From Massilia timonae CCUG 45783 (GTDB taxonomy: Bacteria; Pseudomonadota; Gammaproteobacteria; Burkholderiales; Burkholderiaceae_D): 64,000 nt of DNA. The notes beneath the pieces were generated by a model. That model made no database searches and had not been told where the DNA came from. It worked only from the letters and a program-made list of their open reading frames with translations. This document shows positions 18,151 through 27,636 of this stretch, in pieces (the stretch's first letter is position 1; each line of letters opens with the position of its first letter). Both the position numbers and the translations under genes were made by a program. Where the stretch lies: contig NZ_JH992923.1 in the NCBI RefSeq assembly GCF_000315425.1, positions 549,155 to 613,154 on the forward strand, read 5' to 3'.

Positions 18151-18886
18151 GTTTACTAGGCAGCACAGGCTGAACGGCGAACGGAATGAAGAAGCAAGTG
18201 CAGACGCTGGTCCTATGCTACGCCAGCTGCTAGACCGCATTCCTCCCCACAAGCCTGAGTCGCAACGGGAATTGGCCTTTGTAAACTCGGTTTTTTCCCA
18301 TTGGAGAGACCGTGGTCGGCTGTCCAGTAAGCAGGTTGATACGATTGAACAAATCGCAACACGGTACGGGATGTTTGTCGCCGCCCATCACTACATTGGG
18401 CGCGCCATGGACGAGTGGCGCCAACCTTATCGTGATGCTGAAGCCCGAAGGATCGCCGCAACTTACGCGCGGGACAGAGAGGAAAAAGCTGCTACGCAAG
18501 CACGGCAACAGCAAGAGCGAGTTCGGGCTACCGCTGCGGCACATAAGCCGGAGCGAAACCGGGATGCGGCCCTAGCACATAATCGACAGATTAAGGTGGA
18601 GCTGGAAAAAATGGAGCGGGACGGCGGGCTCGATCAGCTTGAAAGGCTGATCGATGCGGTATTTCCCGAATCTACGCTGAGTATGCGAACGAAGGTAGCA
18701 GCATATGCTGGCGCTGGATCGAAAGAGCTGCGGGTTTGCATTGCGGCGCTGGCATTCGGTAAGCCGCCAGCGCTGGTATGGAAACAATCCGGCCAGATGA
18801 CTCAGCCAGGCGCCGAGTCTGAACAATGGCAAACATTGCTTATTCATCCAGCGCTAAAGGCCTTCAACCTTCGGCTCAACGAATAG
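18151..18886 (+). pseudogene. Unknown protein, C-terminal part (split by IS66)
   Basis: Continuation of 15536-15827. Open from the GTTTACTA repeat, in phase as R-Q-H-R-L-N-G-E-R. It includes the segment that also begins at an internal ATG (18215): a globular helical part (FSHWRDRGRLSSKQVDTIEQ, then IATRYGMFVAAHHYIGRAM), a charged coiled-coil stretch (RDREEKAATQARQQQERVRA) and a conserved-looking end. No recognised function. A shortened product from 18215 cannot be excluded. Confidence 0.75.
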
Positions 18887-19136
18887 CATTCTATTGCGCA
18901 GAGGTGTGGCTGAACAGCGGGAACGATAAGCTGCACTAAGCCACCACATTACTTTCTAAAGCTGTTTAGAAAGCCAAGAATATGATTGAAGTCAGGCCAC
19001 GTGAGACACGCGAAAGTGCTGGAACACATCAGGGTAGCGGCTGGCCAAGCGATCTTCAAGCACATGCCGTCGCGCATGGATCACACTGGCGTGGGCGCTG
19101 CCGTTCCTGGGCAAGGAGGTAGCCCAGCAGCCGCCT

Positions 19137-19560
19137 TTATTTTTCCTGCCCACGGCGTCGCGAGTTCAGTACCAGCTGATCGTACGCTCCCTTGACGTTC
19201 AGCCGCAGCCACTCGCGGTACTCGGCATAAGAAGCATACCGGTCGAGCCTGATCTCGGCCTGCATCTGTTGCAGCGACTGGCCCCTATTGATGCCCTCGG
19301 GGACCGCGGCGCGGCAAGTCCTCGAGGTAGGCCAGGAACTCGCGCACGTCGGCTTTTGAGCTGGGTTCCCCATGGCCGGGCGCCACCAGCTTGAAATCGA
19401 TCGCCAGCGCTTCCCGCAGCAACGCGATCATCCGCCGAACTTCCTGCGGATTTTCCGTCTTCAGCCAGCGGGCCGCATCGGCGTTGATCGGATCCGTCAT
19501 CAGCGCGCTTTCCTTGCCGAGGATGAAGACCGGGTGGTCGTCTTCTGCTGTGCAAAACAT
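19137..19560 (-). pseudogene. Degenerate MBL-fold metallohydrolase
   Basis: One frame reads DHPVFILGKESALMTDPINA and DAARWLKTE (the first strands of a metallo-beta-lactamase-fold hydrolase) and then jumps straight to IDFKLVAPGHGEPSSKADVR, which belongs near its C-terminus. The central HxHxDH zinc motif is therefore deleted. A further frameshift near 19310 moves the remaining C-terminal helices (RYASYAEYREWLRLNVKGAY) to another frame ending at 19137. Non-functional. Confidence 0.65.
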
Positions 19561-19799
19561 TTGATGCCCGCAGCCAAGGGGCAGGTATCATGGCTGCATT
19601 TTGCAAACCGGCAAGAACATGAGGTGCAACGGCGAACAGCGTGATGTGATTACGTGTTTAGATCTGGAGCAAATAATGACGCCGCCGCGGCAATACCGCG
19701 GGCGACACGGGATGGCGTGGCAATGAGGGACGGACGATTACTTAGGTACAATGTGCAGTCGTCCATAGCGTACGCTCCTTCCCAAGCCCAGCTCAACCA

Positions 19800-22166
19800 A
19801 TGCCTACACAAGCATCAACTTACGCACCACAGGCAAATGGTGCCGACCTTGCTCCCGACCTTCATGGTGGAAAGGGCATGCGTAGACTGGTAGCTGAGCA
19901 TGACTGGGCATCGACGCCACTCGGCCTGCACGAACAATGGCCGGCCAGTCTGAAAGTACTCCTCACCTTGATGCTCGATTCGACCGAGCCGATGGTCATA
20001 TGGTGGGGTGAGGATTGCCTTCAGCTCTACAATGACGCCTATGCGACCCGGGTCGACGGCGGCGATGGCCCGATCGCGCTCGGGCAGCCCGCTTCGCAGA
20101 CCTGGAAGTACGGCTGGGCGTCGGTCAGTCCCTTGGCAAAGCGCGTCCTGGACGGAGGTCCTTCGACCGTCTATTCGGATTTTTTGTACAGCATCGAACG
20201 CGATGGCTGGATCGAAGATACCTACTGGACCTATTCATTCACGCCCGTCCGGGACGACGCAGGTGCGGTTGGCGGCGTCCTGCTCCTTTCCGAGGAAACT
20301 ACCGAGCGCAATCTGAGCACGCGGCGTCAACAGACGCTGGACTTCCTGCGCCAGCAACTGGCGGACGCGCGCACAATCGACGAGCTGAAGGCCGCAGTCG
20401 AACAAGCGGCCGCCTTCAATCCACACGACATCCTTGATGCGAGACTGATGTCGATCGAGCCGGCGGCGGAAGAAGCCATGGCGACACCGCTCCAGGTGCG
20501 CATCCCGGCGCCCGAAGTCGGGGTCTCGGTCGATCTCGCCATGTGGTTCGCGCTATCGCCGCGGGTTGCACGCAATGCTGCCTACCGCCTTTTTCTCGAA
20601 CAGTTCACGGTGCTGGTCGCCAGTGCGCGCCATCGCCTGGATACCGAAGCGTTGCGCCGGCTCGTGGAAGCCGAACGTGACCGGCTGCTGCTGGATGCGC
20701 CGGTCGGTGCGGCCGTCATGGTCGGGGAAGAGCTGGTCTATCACCTGGTGAATTCGATGTACGCCATGGTGAGCGGCCGGCCGGCCGAGCAGATGGTGGG
20801 CAAGGCATTCCTCGACGTGTTTCCCGAGCTGGACGGCTCGCCCGTGCATGTGAAGTTCAAGGAGGTGTATCGCGCCGGACAGCCCTTCGTTTCGCAGCCG
20901 ACGCTGGTACAAATCCACCGCAACGGAGGCGCGCTCGACGACCGATACTTCACCTACAACCTGTCGCCATTGCGCACGCTTTCAGGCGAGGTCTACGGGC
21001 TGATGGTGATCGCAGTGGATATCACTGTCCAGGTCGAGTCGCGTACGCAGGTCGAGAAACTGAATGTGGAATTGCAGGCTGCTGCCCGGGCAAAGGACGA
21101 GTTCCTGGCGCTGCTGGGCCATGAACTGCGCAACCCGCTCGCGCCGATCGTCACCGCCCTCAACCTGATGCAGATTCGTCAGGGTGATACGGCGCATGAG
21201 CAGGTCGTCATTCGCCGCCAGGTGACCCATCTGACGCGCCTGGTCGACGACTTGCTCGATGTCTCGCGCATCACCCGGGGCAAGGTCGAATTGCGGAAAG
21301 AAGTCGTCGATGTCCGCGAGGTGTTGACGGGCGCTGTCGACATGGTGATGCCGCTCATCGTGCAAAAACAGCAGCGCCTGCATGTCGATATCGTCTCGCT
21401 GCAATGGTATGGCGACCCGGCACGCCTGGCGCAGATCGTTTCCAATCTTCTCACGAATGCATCGCGTTACAGTCAATCGGCAGCGGAGATATCGCTACAG
21501 GCCGGCGTCGAGAACGGGGAACTCAAGATCGAGGTTTCCGACAACGGCACGGGTCTGTCGCCAGACCTGCTGCCGCATATCTTCGAGCCTTTCGTCCAGG
21601 GAGAGAGAAGATTGCATGGTTCTGTCGGTGGACTCGGGATCGGCCTGGCCCTGGTCAAGAACCTGTCGGAGCTCCATGGCGGACATGTGGTGGCGCACAG
21701 CGAAGGCTCAGGGAAAGGAAGTACTTTCACGGTACGCTTGCCGCTGACAACGGGCCCGGCGCCGACAATGGACGCGGCGCCCCTCCCAGGCATGCGGCTT
21801 TCCAAAAAGCCCCAGCGCATTCTTGTCGTGGATGACAATGTCGACGCCGCCGACACCTTGGCCGAAGCGCTCAGGGCTTATGGACATGAGGTGAAAACCG
21901 CCTATACGGCGGAGGCAGCACTGCAACTCTTCACCCAGGATTCCCTGGACCTTGCCGTTCTCGACATCGGACTGCCCGACCTCAGTGGACATGAACTCGC
22001 CGACTTGATGCGCAAGACCGGACACAATCCTGAAGCACGCTATGTCGCCTTGAGCGGCTTCGGGCAGGAGGTCGACAAGGAGCTCAGCGCCGCAGCGGGA
22101 TTCGCGGCGCATCTCGTGAAACCCATCGGTTTCGAAGCACTCGGCACATTGTTGGGCGTCTCATAG
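19800..22166 (+). CDS. Hybrid sensor histidine kinase with receiver domain
   Basis: 788 residues, no membrane segments, so probably a cytoplasmic sensor. An N-terminal PAS-like sensor region (about 30-165) is followed by a linker and a second PAS domain (about 300-415). HisKA has phospho-acceptor His441 in LLGHELRNPLAP. HATPase_c has the N box around SNLLTNASRYS, G1 DNGTGLSPD and G2 GGLGIGLALVKN. The C-terminal receiver (about 675-788) has DDN and phospho-acceptor Asp722 in VLDIGLPDLSG. The stop is followed by a GGCCG/CGGCC hairpin without a T-run. No cognate output gene lies nearby, and its relation to the catabolic cluster is unknown. Confidence 0.92.
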   Translation: MPTQASTYAPQANGADLAPDLHGGKGMRRLVAEHDWASTPLGLHEQWPASLKVLLTLMLDSTEPMVIWWGEDCLQLYNDAYATRVDGGDGPIALGQPASQTWKYGWASVSPLAKRVLDGGPSTVYSDFLYSIERDGWIEDTYWTYSFTPVRDDAGAVGGVLLLSEETTERNLSTRRQQTLDFLRQQLADARTIDELKAAVEQAAAFNPHDILDARLMSIEPAAEEAMATPLQVRIPAPEVGVSVDLAMWFALSPRVARNAAYRLFLEQFTVLVASARHRLDTEALRRLVEAERDRLLLDAPVGAAVMVGEELVYHLVNSMYAMVSGRPAEQMVGKAFLDVFPELDGSPVHVKFKEVYRAGQPFVSQPTLVQIHRNGGALDDRYFTYNLSPLRTLSGEVYGLMVIAVDITVQVESRTQVEKLNVELQAAARAKDEFLALLGHELRNPLAPIVTALNLMQIRQGDTAHEQVVIRRQVTHLTRLVDDLLDVSRITRGKVELRKEVVDVREVLTGAVDMVMPLIVQKQQRLHVDIVSLQWYGDPARLAQIVSNLLTNASRYSQSAAEISLQAGVENGELKIEVSDNGTGLSPDLLPHIFEPFVQGERRLHGSVGGLGIGLALVKNLSELHGGHVVAHSEGSGKGSTFTVRLPLTTGPAPTMDAAPLPGMRLSKKPQRILVVDDNVDAADTLAEALRAYGHEVKTAYTAEAALQLFTQDSLDLAVLDIGLPDLSGHELADLMRKTGHNPEARYVALSGFGQEVDKELSAAAGFAAHLVKPIGFEALGTLLGVS

Positions 22167-22205
22167 CGGCCGGTCGAAGCGGCCCTGTCCCAGCTTGCTA
22201 TCCGA

Positions 22206-22589
22206 CTACCCGGGCTGACGACACGAGGCAGCGATCTTGTGTCCGTCGAGGTCGCGGATATAGGCTGCATAGGCGTTCGGAGCAAATGGACGCGGACCGG
22301 GGGCGCCTTCGTCGCTCGCGCCGAGCGCGAGCGCGCGGCGATGGAATTCGTCGATGGCCGCGCGGCTGGGCGCGGCAAGGCCGATGGTCAGCCCGTTGCT
22401 TGCCGTAGCAGGCTCTCCGTTGCGCGGATAGCCGACCATGAACTGGGGCGCGCCGAGGCCCCAGCCGGCGATACGGCCGTCGACCTCGAGCAGGCGCGTG
22501 TACCCGAGCGGCGCCAGCACCTGATCATAGAAGTGCATGGCACGCTCGAGGTCGTGCGTTCCAAGGGTGAAATGGGTGAGTATGCTCAT
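22206..22589 (-). CDS. VOC-superfamily glyoxalase-like protein
   Basis: 127 residues of the vicinal-oxygen-chelate fold: MSILTHFTLGTHDLERAMHF opens the first beta-alpha-beta-beta-beta unit, with YAAYIRDLDGHKIAASC near the end. These small single-VOC proteins are dimeric lyases, isomerases or binding proteins; the substrate is not predictable. The ATG at 22589 (AGGA upstream) is preferred to the longer frame. It lies 38 bp downstream of the CoA ligase on the same strand, probably in the same mRNA. Confidence 0.8.
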   Translation of the reverse strand: MSILTHFTLGTHDLERAMHFYDQVLAPLGYTRLLEVDGRIAGWGLGAPQFMVGYPRNGEPATASNGLTIGLAAPSRAAIDEFHRRALALGASDEGAPGPRPFAPNAYAAYIRDLDGHKIAASCRQPG

Positions 22590-22627
22590 TGGCGTTCCTG
22601 TTCGGTGAGGTGATCGATGCTGTCCGT

Positions 22628-24259
22628 TCAGCGCTTGCTGACCTTGATGTCGGTCCGTTCCAGATCCCAAGTGGCGGCGGTGCAGCCTTCGTCGCGCAAC
22701 TGGTATTTCAGGACCCGGCCTTGCGGGTTCTTCGGCATGGAGTCGCGGAATTCGATATAGCGGGGTAGGGCGTAGTAAGGCACCGCATCGACCGCCCAGT
22801 GGAACAGGGCTTCCGGCTGGAGGCTGCTGCCCGGCTTCAGGATCGCGGTCACCTTGACGTCATCCTCTCCTTTGTCGGAGGGAACCGCATGGACGGCGAC
22901 TTCCTCGATCTCGGGATGGGCGGCGAATGCCGACTCCATCTCGAAACTGGAGATGTTTTCGCCGCGCCGGCGCAGGTAATCCTTCTTGCGATCGACGAAG
23001 TAGAAGAAGCCGTCCTCGTCGAACTTGCCGATGTCCCCGGTATGGAACCACATGTTGCGCATGACTTTCATGGTGTCGGCCGGACGTCCCCAGTAGCCCA
23101 TGAACATGATGTCGGGCCGCAGCGGCCGCACCACGATCTCACCAGGCGCATTCGCCGGCAGTTCGCGGTCCAGGTCGTCCACGATGCGCACATCGAAGTC
23201 GGGGATGCGCTTGCCGGATGAGCCAGGTGCGGCGTATTCGCCGGCTGCGAGCGAGGTGATGACGCTCGCTTCGGTCAGGCCATAACCGTTGCCGCCGACC
23301 TGGCGGGCCCCAAAGCGCTCGCGCCAGATCCGCTTGGTTTCTTCCGTAAACGGATTCCCGCGCACGGTATGGATCTGGCCCACACAGCGCCGCATCGCCT
23401 CGCTGTCCGGCGCCTGCGCCAGCAAACCGCCCATTCCGCCTAGGATGGACGCAATGGTCGCGCCGCTGCGCTCCACCTCGGGCCAGAAGTTCGACACCGA
23501 GAAGCGCGGCACGATGGCCACGCGGGCGCCGACCAGAATGTTCGCCAGCACCCCGACGCACATCGCATTCATGTGGAACAGGGGCAGGGGCGTGATCGTG
23601 ACGTCCCTGTCGGTCGCTGGTCCCGCACGCAGCTGCAGTCGCGCCAGGTTGCACATGTAGTTATAGCTGAGCATGCATCCTTTCGACGGGCCCGTCGTCC
23701 CCGAGGTATACACGATGCATGCGAGGTCGGATGGCGAGGGCTTGACGGTAATCGGGTCGTCGCAGGCGCCGCGGTATTCGTCGAGCGAGGCGATGCGCAC
23801 CGTGCAGGGCGGGCGGCTGGACAGGGCGCCGCGATACAGGATCAGGGTGACGTCGGGCAGGCCCTCCGCGACCTGGGCGATGCGCTCCAAATAGTCGGCC
23901 TCGCAGATGACGATGTGGGCGCGGGCATCGGCGATCTGGTGGCGCAGGAACTCGCCGCGCAGTGCCGTATTGACCGGCACGCTCACGGCGCACAGCTTGT
24001 TGGCGGCGATCCATCCGGTGACGGCATCGATATTATTGTCGAGCATGGTCAGGATGGTGTGGCCCGGCTTCAGGCCCAGTCCGGCCAGCGAATGCGCCAG
24101 GCGTGTCGACAGTTGATCAAACTCGCCATAGGTGGTCAATTCGCCGCCGAAGTCGAACAATACCCGCTCCGGATGGGCCGCGACAGCCCGGTCGAGTGCG
24201 GCGATGACGGTATCCTGCTGTCCCAGCGACCAGGTCCCGGGATTGCCCATTCCAGCCAT
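22628..24259 (-). CDS. AMP-dependent acyl/aryl-CoA ligase
   Basis: 543 residues, ANL superfamily. The P-loop YTSGTTGPSKG is at 184-194, followed by the NGYGLTEASV motif and the hinge/A8 region TGDIGKFDEDGFFYFVDRKK. The catalytic lysine lies near the end (NPQGRVLKYQLR). It resembles CaiC/cyclohexanecarboxylate-CoA-ligase-like enzymes that activate a carboxylic acid to its CoA thioester, probably the entry step of the pathway. RBS AAAGGAGG precedes the ATG. Divergent from the TetR gene at 24448, with an operator candidate between them. Confidence 0.9.
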   Translation of the reverse strand: MAGMGNPGTWSLGQQDTVIAALDRAVAAHPERVLFDFGGELTTYGEFDQLSTRLAHSLAGLGLKPGHTILTMLDNNIDAVTGWIAANKLCAVSVPVNTALRGEFLRHQIADARAHIVICEADYLERIAQVAEGLPDVTLILYRGALSSRPPCTVRIASLDEYRGACDDPITVKPSPSDLACIVYTSGTTGPSKGCMLSYNYMCNLARLQLRAGPATDRDVTITPLPLFHMNAMCVGVLANILVGARVAIVPRFSVSNFWPEVERSGATIASILGGMGGLLAQAPDSEAMRRCVGQIHTVRGNPFTEETKRIWRERFGARQVGGNGYGLTEASVITSLAAGEYAAPGSSGKRIPDFDVRIVDDLDRELPANAPGEIVVRPLRPDIMFMGYWGRPADTMKVMRNMWFHTGDIGKFDEDGFFYFVDRKKDYLRRRGENISSFEMESAFAAHPEIEEVAVHAVPSDKGEDDVKVTAILKPGSSLQPEALFHWAVDAVPYYALPRYIEFRDSMPKNPQGRVLKYQLRDEGCTAATWDLERTDIKVSKR

Positions 24260-24331
24260 TTTGCCTCCTTTGTCAGGACCCGGCGAATGGCCCGCCGGGC
24301 TCCCTTGCGTTTGTTTGTCGTATGAATATAA

Positions 24332-24350
24332 ACAGAATCGTAAAAAGTGT
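24332..24350. promoter_or_regulatory. Cluster operator copy 1 (ligase/TetR intergenic)
   Basis: ACAGAATCGTAAAAAGTGT. One of eight related 19-bp imperfect palindromes (ACA...TGT ends, A-rich centre) found in the cluster's promoter regions. It sits between the divergent ligase and TetR genes and could control both. Confidence 0.65.
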
Positions 24351-24447
24351 CAAAGTATTGCGAGGACTTCCTGCGTGTCGGCTTCTAATGCACCTGTCCT
24401 TACGTTACAATCCGGGTTCGAAAAAATGCGCGGAGCGGAGTGAATCG

Positions 24448-25263
24448 ATGACGACTGCCGTCAAACCAAAGAAGCCGACGACCGCAGTAAAGGCGGCAGC
24501 GGGCCGGGCGAAGGCCGTGCCGGCGCAAGCCGAAGCGCGCCAGGCCAGGACTGTGAAGGGCGCAGCACCGGCGGCGGTACCAGCCGCAAAATCTGTTCGC
24601 GCGCGCGCCAAGCCGGCAGCGGCGCCGGCGCCGGTCGAGAAGGTGAAAAAGCCCGCAGTACGCACCGGCGCCCTGCCGGTCAAGCTGAACAAGCGCTCCG
24701 GCGATACGATCGCCAAGATCCTCGCCACGACGGAAGAAATCATCCTGCAATCCGGCGCCGAACGGATCTCGATCCTCGACGTCTGCCAGGAAAGCGGCAT
24801 CTCTCGCGGCACGTTCTACCGGTATTTCTCGTCCCAGGACGACCTGCTCGACGCATTCTCGCGCCACAAGCGCGACCAGTTCCATGCCCGCCTGATCGAG
24901 GCCGTGGGCCCCTACCAGGATCCGGACGAGCGCTTCCAGGCCGTGCTGAACTTTGTCGACGACTACCTGGAGCGCAGCCGCGCGCGGCGCCTGCTGCTGG
25001 TCGCGCCGGACTATGCGACCCGCTGGTTCCAGCGCATCTTCCACGATTCGGTCCATCGCTTCCAGGATGTGCTGTCGATCGTGTTCGATGCGTGGGAAGA
25101 ACGGCGCGGCATCACGCTCGACCGCGAACTGATCTGCGAGCTGATCGTGCGCTTCATCCTGAGCGACGTACTGGTGCCTTCCGGCGCGGACCGCCGCAAC
25201 CTGATGCGCCGGGTCGAACGCTTCGTCATCATGCTGTTGTCGGGCCGCGTCGCGCGCCGTTGA
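24448..25263 (+). CDS. TetR-family regulator with Lys/Ala-rich N-terminal tail
   Basis: 271 residues. The first 75 are a low-complexity Lys/Ala/Pro tail resembling histone H1-like DNA-binding tails (KPKKPTTAVKAAAGRAKAVP). A TetR HTH follows (TIAKILATTEEIILQSGAER, then ISRGTFYRYFSSQDDLLDAF). The C-terminal ligand-binding domain has no recognised specificity. The ATG at 24448 is chosen for the GGAG seven bases upstream. Divergent from the CoA ligase and upstream of the flavoenzyme gene. A candidate master regulator of the cluster; the tail may add non-specific DNA affinity. Confidence 0.88.
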   Translation: MTTAVKPKKPTTAVKAAAGRAKAVPAQAEARQARTVKGAAPAAVPAAKSVRARAKPAAAPAPVEKVKKPAVRTGALPVKLNKRSGDTIAKILATTEEIILQSGAERISILDVCQESGISRGTFYRYFSSQDDLLDAFSRHKRDQFHARLIEAVGPYQDPDERFQAVLNFVDDYLERSRARRLLLVAPDYATRWFQRIFHDSVHRFQDVLSIVFDAWEERRGITLDRELICELIVRFILSDVLVPSGADRRNLMRRVERFVIMLLSGRVARR

Positions 25264-25274
25264 CCGGCCCCGTT

Positions 25275-25318
25275 TTTTACCTGAGGTAAAACCGTTCTCC
25301 GGACCGGGCGCCCGGTCC
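25275..25318. promoter_or_regulatory. Two perfect palindromes before the flavoenzyme gene
   Basis: TTTTACC-TGA-GGTAAAA at 25275-25291 and GGACCGGGCGCCCGGTCC at 25301-25318, between TetR and the FAD oxidoreductase. The first could be a repressor site or, with the T-run before it, a weak terminator for minus-strand reading. The second is a strong self-complementary hairpin. Neither matches the 19-bp cluster operator. Confidence 0.5.
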
Positions 25319-25364
25319 CATGCTTCAATCCTGCGGATATCAAAACGAACCCCGAGGAGACAGC

Positions 25365-26948
25365 ATGACAGCGGCAAAGAACGAATACGACGTGGCGATC
25401 GTCGGCGGTGGACACAACGGGCTGGCCGCCGCCTGCTACCTCGCCGAAGCGGGCAACAGGGTGCTCGTGATCGAAGCTCGCGAGAAGGTGGGCGGCATGG
25501 CCTCCAGCGGCTACCTGATTCCCGAAGCCCCGCAGCATCTCATCCATCCATGTGCGCTCGACCTGATGTCGCTGCGCGTACACCCGATGATGCCGCATGA
25601 ATTGCAACTCGAGCGCTACGGTTTTCGCCAGGTGGAGATGAGCCCGGGCTACGTCTACCTGCACCCCGATGGCAGTTCCCTGGTGTTCGGCCGCAGCGCC
25701 GCGCAGACCGCGGCCGAGATCCGGCGCTTTTCCGCACGCGACGCCGATGAGTTCATGTCGCTGATGAAGCTGGTCGATGCGTTCATCGACGTGGCGATCC
25801 CGATGATGCGGGTCGACCCGGCCCAGCGCAATCTCGGCGCCAAATGGCAGGCGTTTCGTGCAATGTTCAAGAACCGCGCGCTCAAGCCGGAACTGATGGC
25901 GCTGATCGGCAGCCCCGCCTACACCTCGATCATGGAGCGCTTCGAGCATCCGGTGACGCAATCGGCCCTGTGCTGCCTGCTGGGCGCGGCCGGTCCGATC
26001 GCTGGCGAGGCCACCGGCATCTATTTCGCGCTGCTTGGTTTTATCCACCGGTTTGGCCTGGGGCGCGCGGTCGGCGGCATGCAGACGCTGTCGAACGCGC
26101 TGGCGGCGCGGCTGCGCGAGCTCGGTGGGGAGATCATCCTCGACGCCCCGGTTGCGGAAATCCTGGCACAGGACGGCGTGGCGAGGGGCGTGCGCCTGAA
26201 GAGCGGTGCGGTCGTCAAGGCGCGCGCCGTGATTGCCTCCATCCACCCGAAGATGGCGCTGGAAATGGTGACGCCCGGCGCGCTCGACCGCCGCACGCTC
26301 ACCCGCGTCGCGCTGGCGCCGGCGAACGGCCATGGCGCCTCGCCATTGAAGGTCGATGTCGCGCTCTCGGGGCAGGTCGGCTACAGCCGCCATGAAGCGA
26401 TGCGGCCGGACGGGCTGAGCCTGCGCAAGAGCGTGCTGCTGATCGGCACCGCCGACGCCGTGCTGGACAACTTCCGCGCCGCCGCGCGCGGCGAGGTGTC
26501 GCCGCTGCCCTACATGTGGATCACCGCCCCGAGCGCCGTCGATCCGGGCCAGGCGCCGCCGGGCCAGGACGTGGCCTATCTGTACCCGGTGGCGATGCCG
26601 GTCGAGCCGCGCAACGGCTGGGATGCGATCCGAGCCGGGGTGGGGCAACAGGTGATCGACCATGCGAGCCGATACATGGACGGCCTCAAGGAGTACGAGA
26701 TCGGACGCAGGATCGAAGCGGCGCCGGACCTGGCCGAACGCCTCAACGTGCATCGCGGCTGTGTCGTGCACATCGATACCAGCCCCGCGCGGAGCGCCCT
26801 GATGCGGCCGGCTGCAGGGCTGGGGGGAGATACCCTGCCGGTGGCGGGCCTGTTCCTCGGCGGCGCCGGCGTTCATCCGGGGGGCGGCATCAACGGGCTG
26901 CCGGGCCGGATCGCCGCGCGCCGCGTCAGCCGTTACCTGGCGCGCTGA
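25365..26948 (+). CDS. FAD-dependent oxidoreductase, phytoene desaturase/PYROXD2-like
   Basis: 527 residues. The N-terminal dinucleotide-binding motif is VAIVGGGHNGLAAACYLAEA, followed by the Glu that binds ribose (VIEAREKVGG). The C-terminal FAD-binding end is FLGGAGVHPGGGINGLPGRI, as in carotenoid desaturase-like enzymes. Relatives desaturate or dehydrogenate hydrophobic isoprenoid substrates, but many have unknown roles. RBS GAGGAGA lies upstream of ATG 25365. The last 23 bp overlap the tail of the convergent TetR gene. It probably acts on an alicyclic or isoprenoid intermediate. Confidence 0.85.
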   Translation: MTAAKNEYDVAIVGGGHNGLAAACYLAEAGNRVLVIEAREKVGGMASSGYLIPEAPQHLIHPCALDLMSLRVHPMMPHELQLERYGFRQVEMSPGYVYLHPDGSSLVFGRSAAQTAAEIRRFSARDADEFMSLMKLVDAFIDVAIPMMRVDPAQRNLGAKWQAFRAMFKNRALKPELMALIGSPAYTSIMERFEHPVTQSALCCLLGAAGPIAGEATGIYFALLGFIHRFGLGRAVGGMQTLSNALAARLRELGGEIILDAPVAEILAQDGVARGVRLKSGAVVKARAVIASIHPKMALEMVTPGALDRRTLTRVALAPANGHGASPLKVDVALSGQVGYSRHEAMRPDGLSLRKSVLLIGTADAVLDNFRAAARGEVSPLPYMWITAPSAVDPGQAPPGQDVAYLYPVAMPVEPRNGWDAIRAGVGQQVIDHASRYMDGLKEYEIGRRIEAAPDLAERLNVHRGCVVHIDTSPARSALMRPAAGLGGDTLPVAGLFLGGAGVHPGGGINGLPGRIAARRVSRYLAR

Positions 26949-27636
26949 GCGGGGCCGCGGCGAGCGCCAGCGGGTGCTGCCCGGTACGTGTGTACTCGAG
27001 CGCCGACAGCACAAACTCCACCGAAAAACTGCGCCAGGCATCGGCGTCCGGCGCCCTGGCCACGTCGATGTCGCATAGGGTCGACACCGTATAGCGGTTG
27101 ACCCAGGCGCCGGTTGTCGCCAGCGCGGCCAGCGCCAGCGCCATGTCTGGATCCACGTCGGCGCGGAAGTCGCCGCTGGCGATGCCGCGCGCGATCGTTT
27201 CCTTCATCTTGTCCCGCAGGCGAGGAGCAAGCTCTGTGAAACTGTTGCGCGGCGTGGCGCGGCTTTCATGAAAGCGAACGCCTTCCTGCGCCAGGCTGCC
27301 GAGCGCACCGTCATGGTAAGGCTGAACCATCTGCCGCAACAGCGCCCTGAGGGCCTCCCGCGGCGGCAGCTGGGCCAGCTCGAGGCTGACCAGTTCGCTC
27401 ATCGCCTGTGCGGAGGACTCGTCCAGGACACAGGCGAACAGCTCTTCCTTGCTGCGGAAATAGTGGTAGACCAGCTGCTTGGTCACGCCAGCCGCCTGGG
27501 CGATGTCGTCCACCCGGGCATCGGCCAGCCCTTTGCCGGCGAATTCGCGGCGGGCCGCCTCTGCGATGCGCCTGAGCGTGTCGCGCTTGTTCGGCAAGGC
27601 CTTCATCGGCGTACAACTGGTCGGCTGCTCGTCCAT
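26926..27636 (-). CDS. TetR-family regulator 2
   Basis: 236 residues from ATG 27636; a TTG at 27696 would add 20. The HTH is clear: RRIAEAARREFAGKGLADAR, VDDIAQAAGVTKQLVYHYFR and SKEELFACVLDE. The C-terminal domain ends VEFVLSALEYTRTG. It is divergent from the first P450 gene, with operator copy 2 between them, and convergent with the flavoenzyme. It may sense a pathway intermediate. Confidence 0.9.
   Translation of the reverse strand: MDEQPTSCTPMKALPNKRDTLRRIAEAARREFAGKGLADARVDDIAQAAGVTKQLVYHYFRSKEELFACVLDESSAQAMSELVSLELAQLPPREALRALLRQMVQPYHDGALGSLAQEGVRFHESRATPRNSFTELAPRLRDKMKETIARGIASGDFRADVDPDMALALAALATTGAWVNRYTVSTLCDIDVARAPDADAWRSFSVEFVLSALEYTRTGQHPLALAAAPLSAPGNG

Noticed and set aside
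25011..27041. A 676-codon minus-strand frame opposite TetR1 and the FAD oxidoreductase
   Set aside because: Antisense shadow of two well-supported genes; no recognisable motif.
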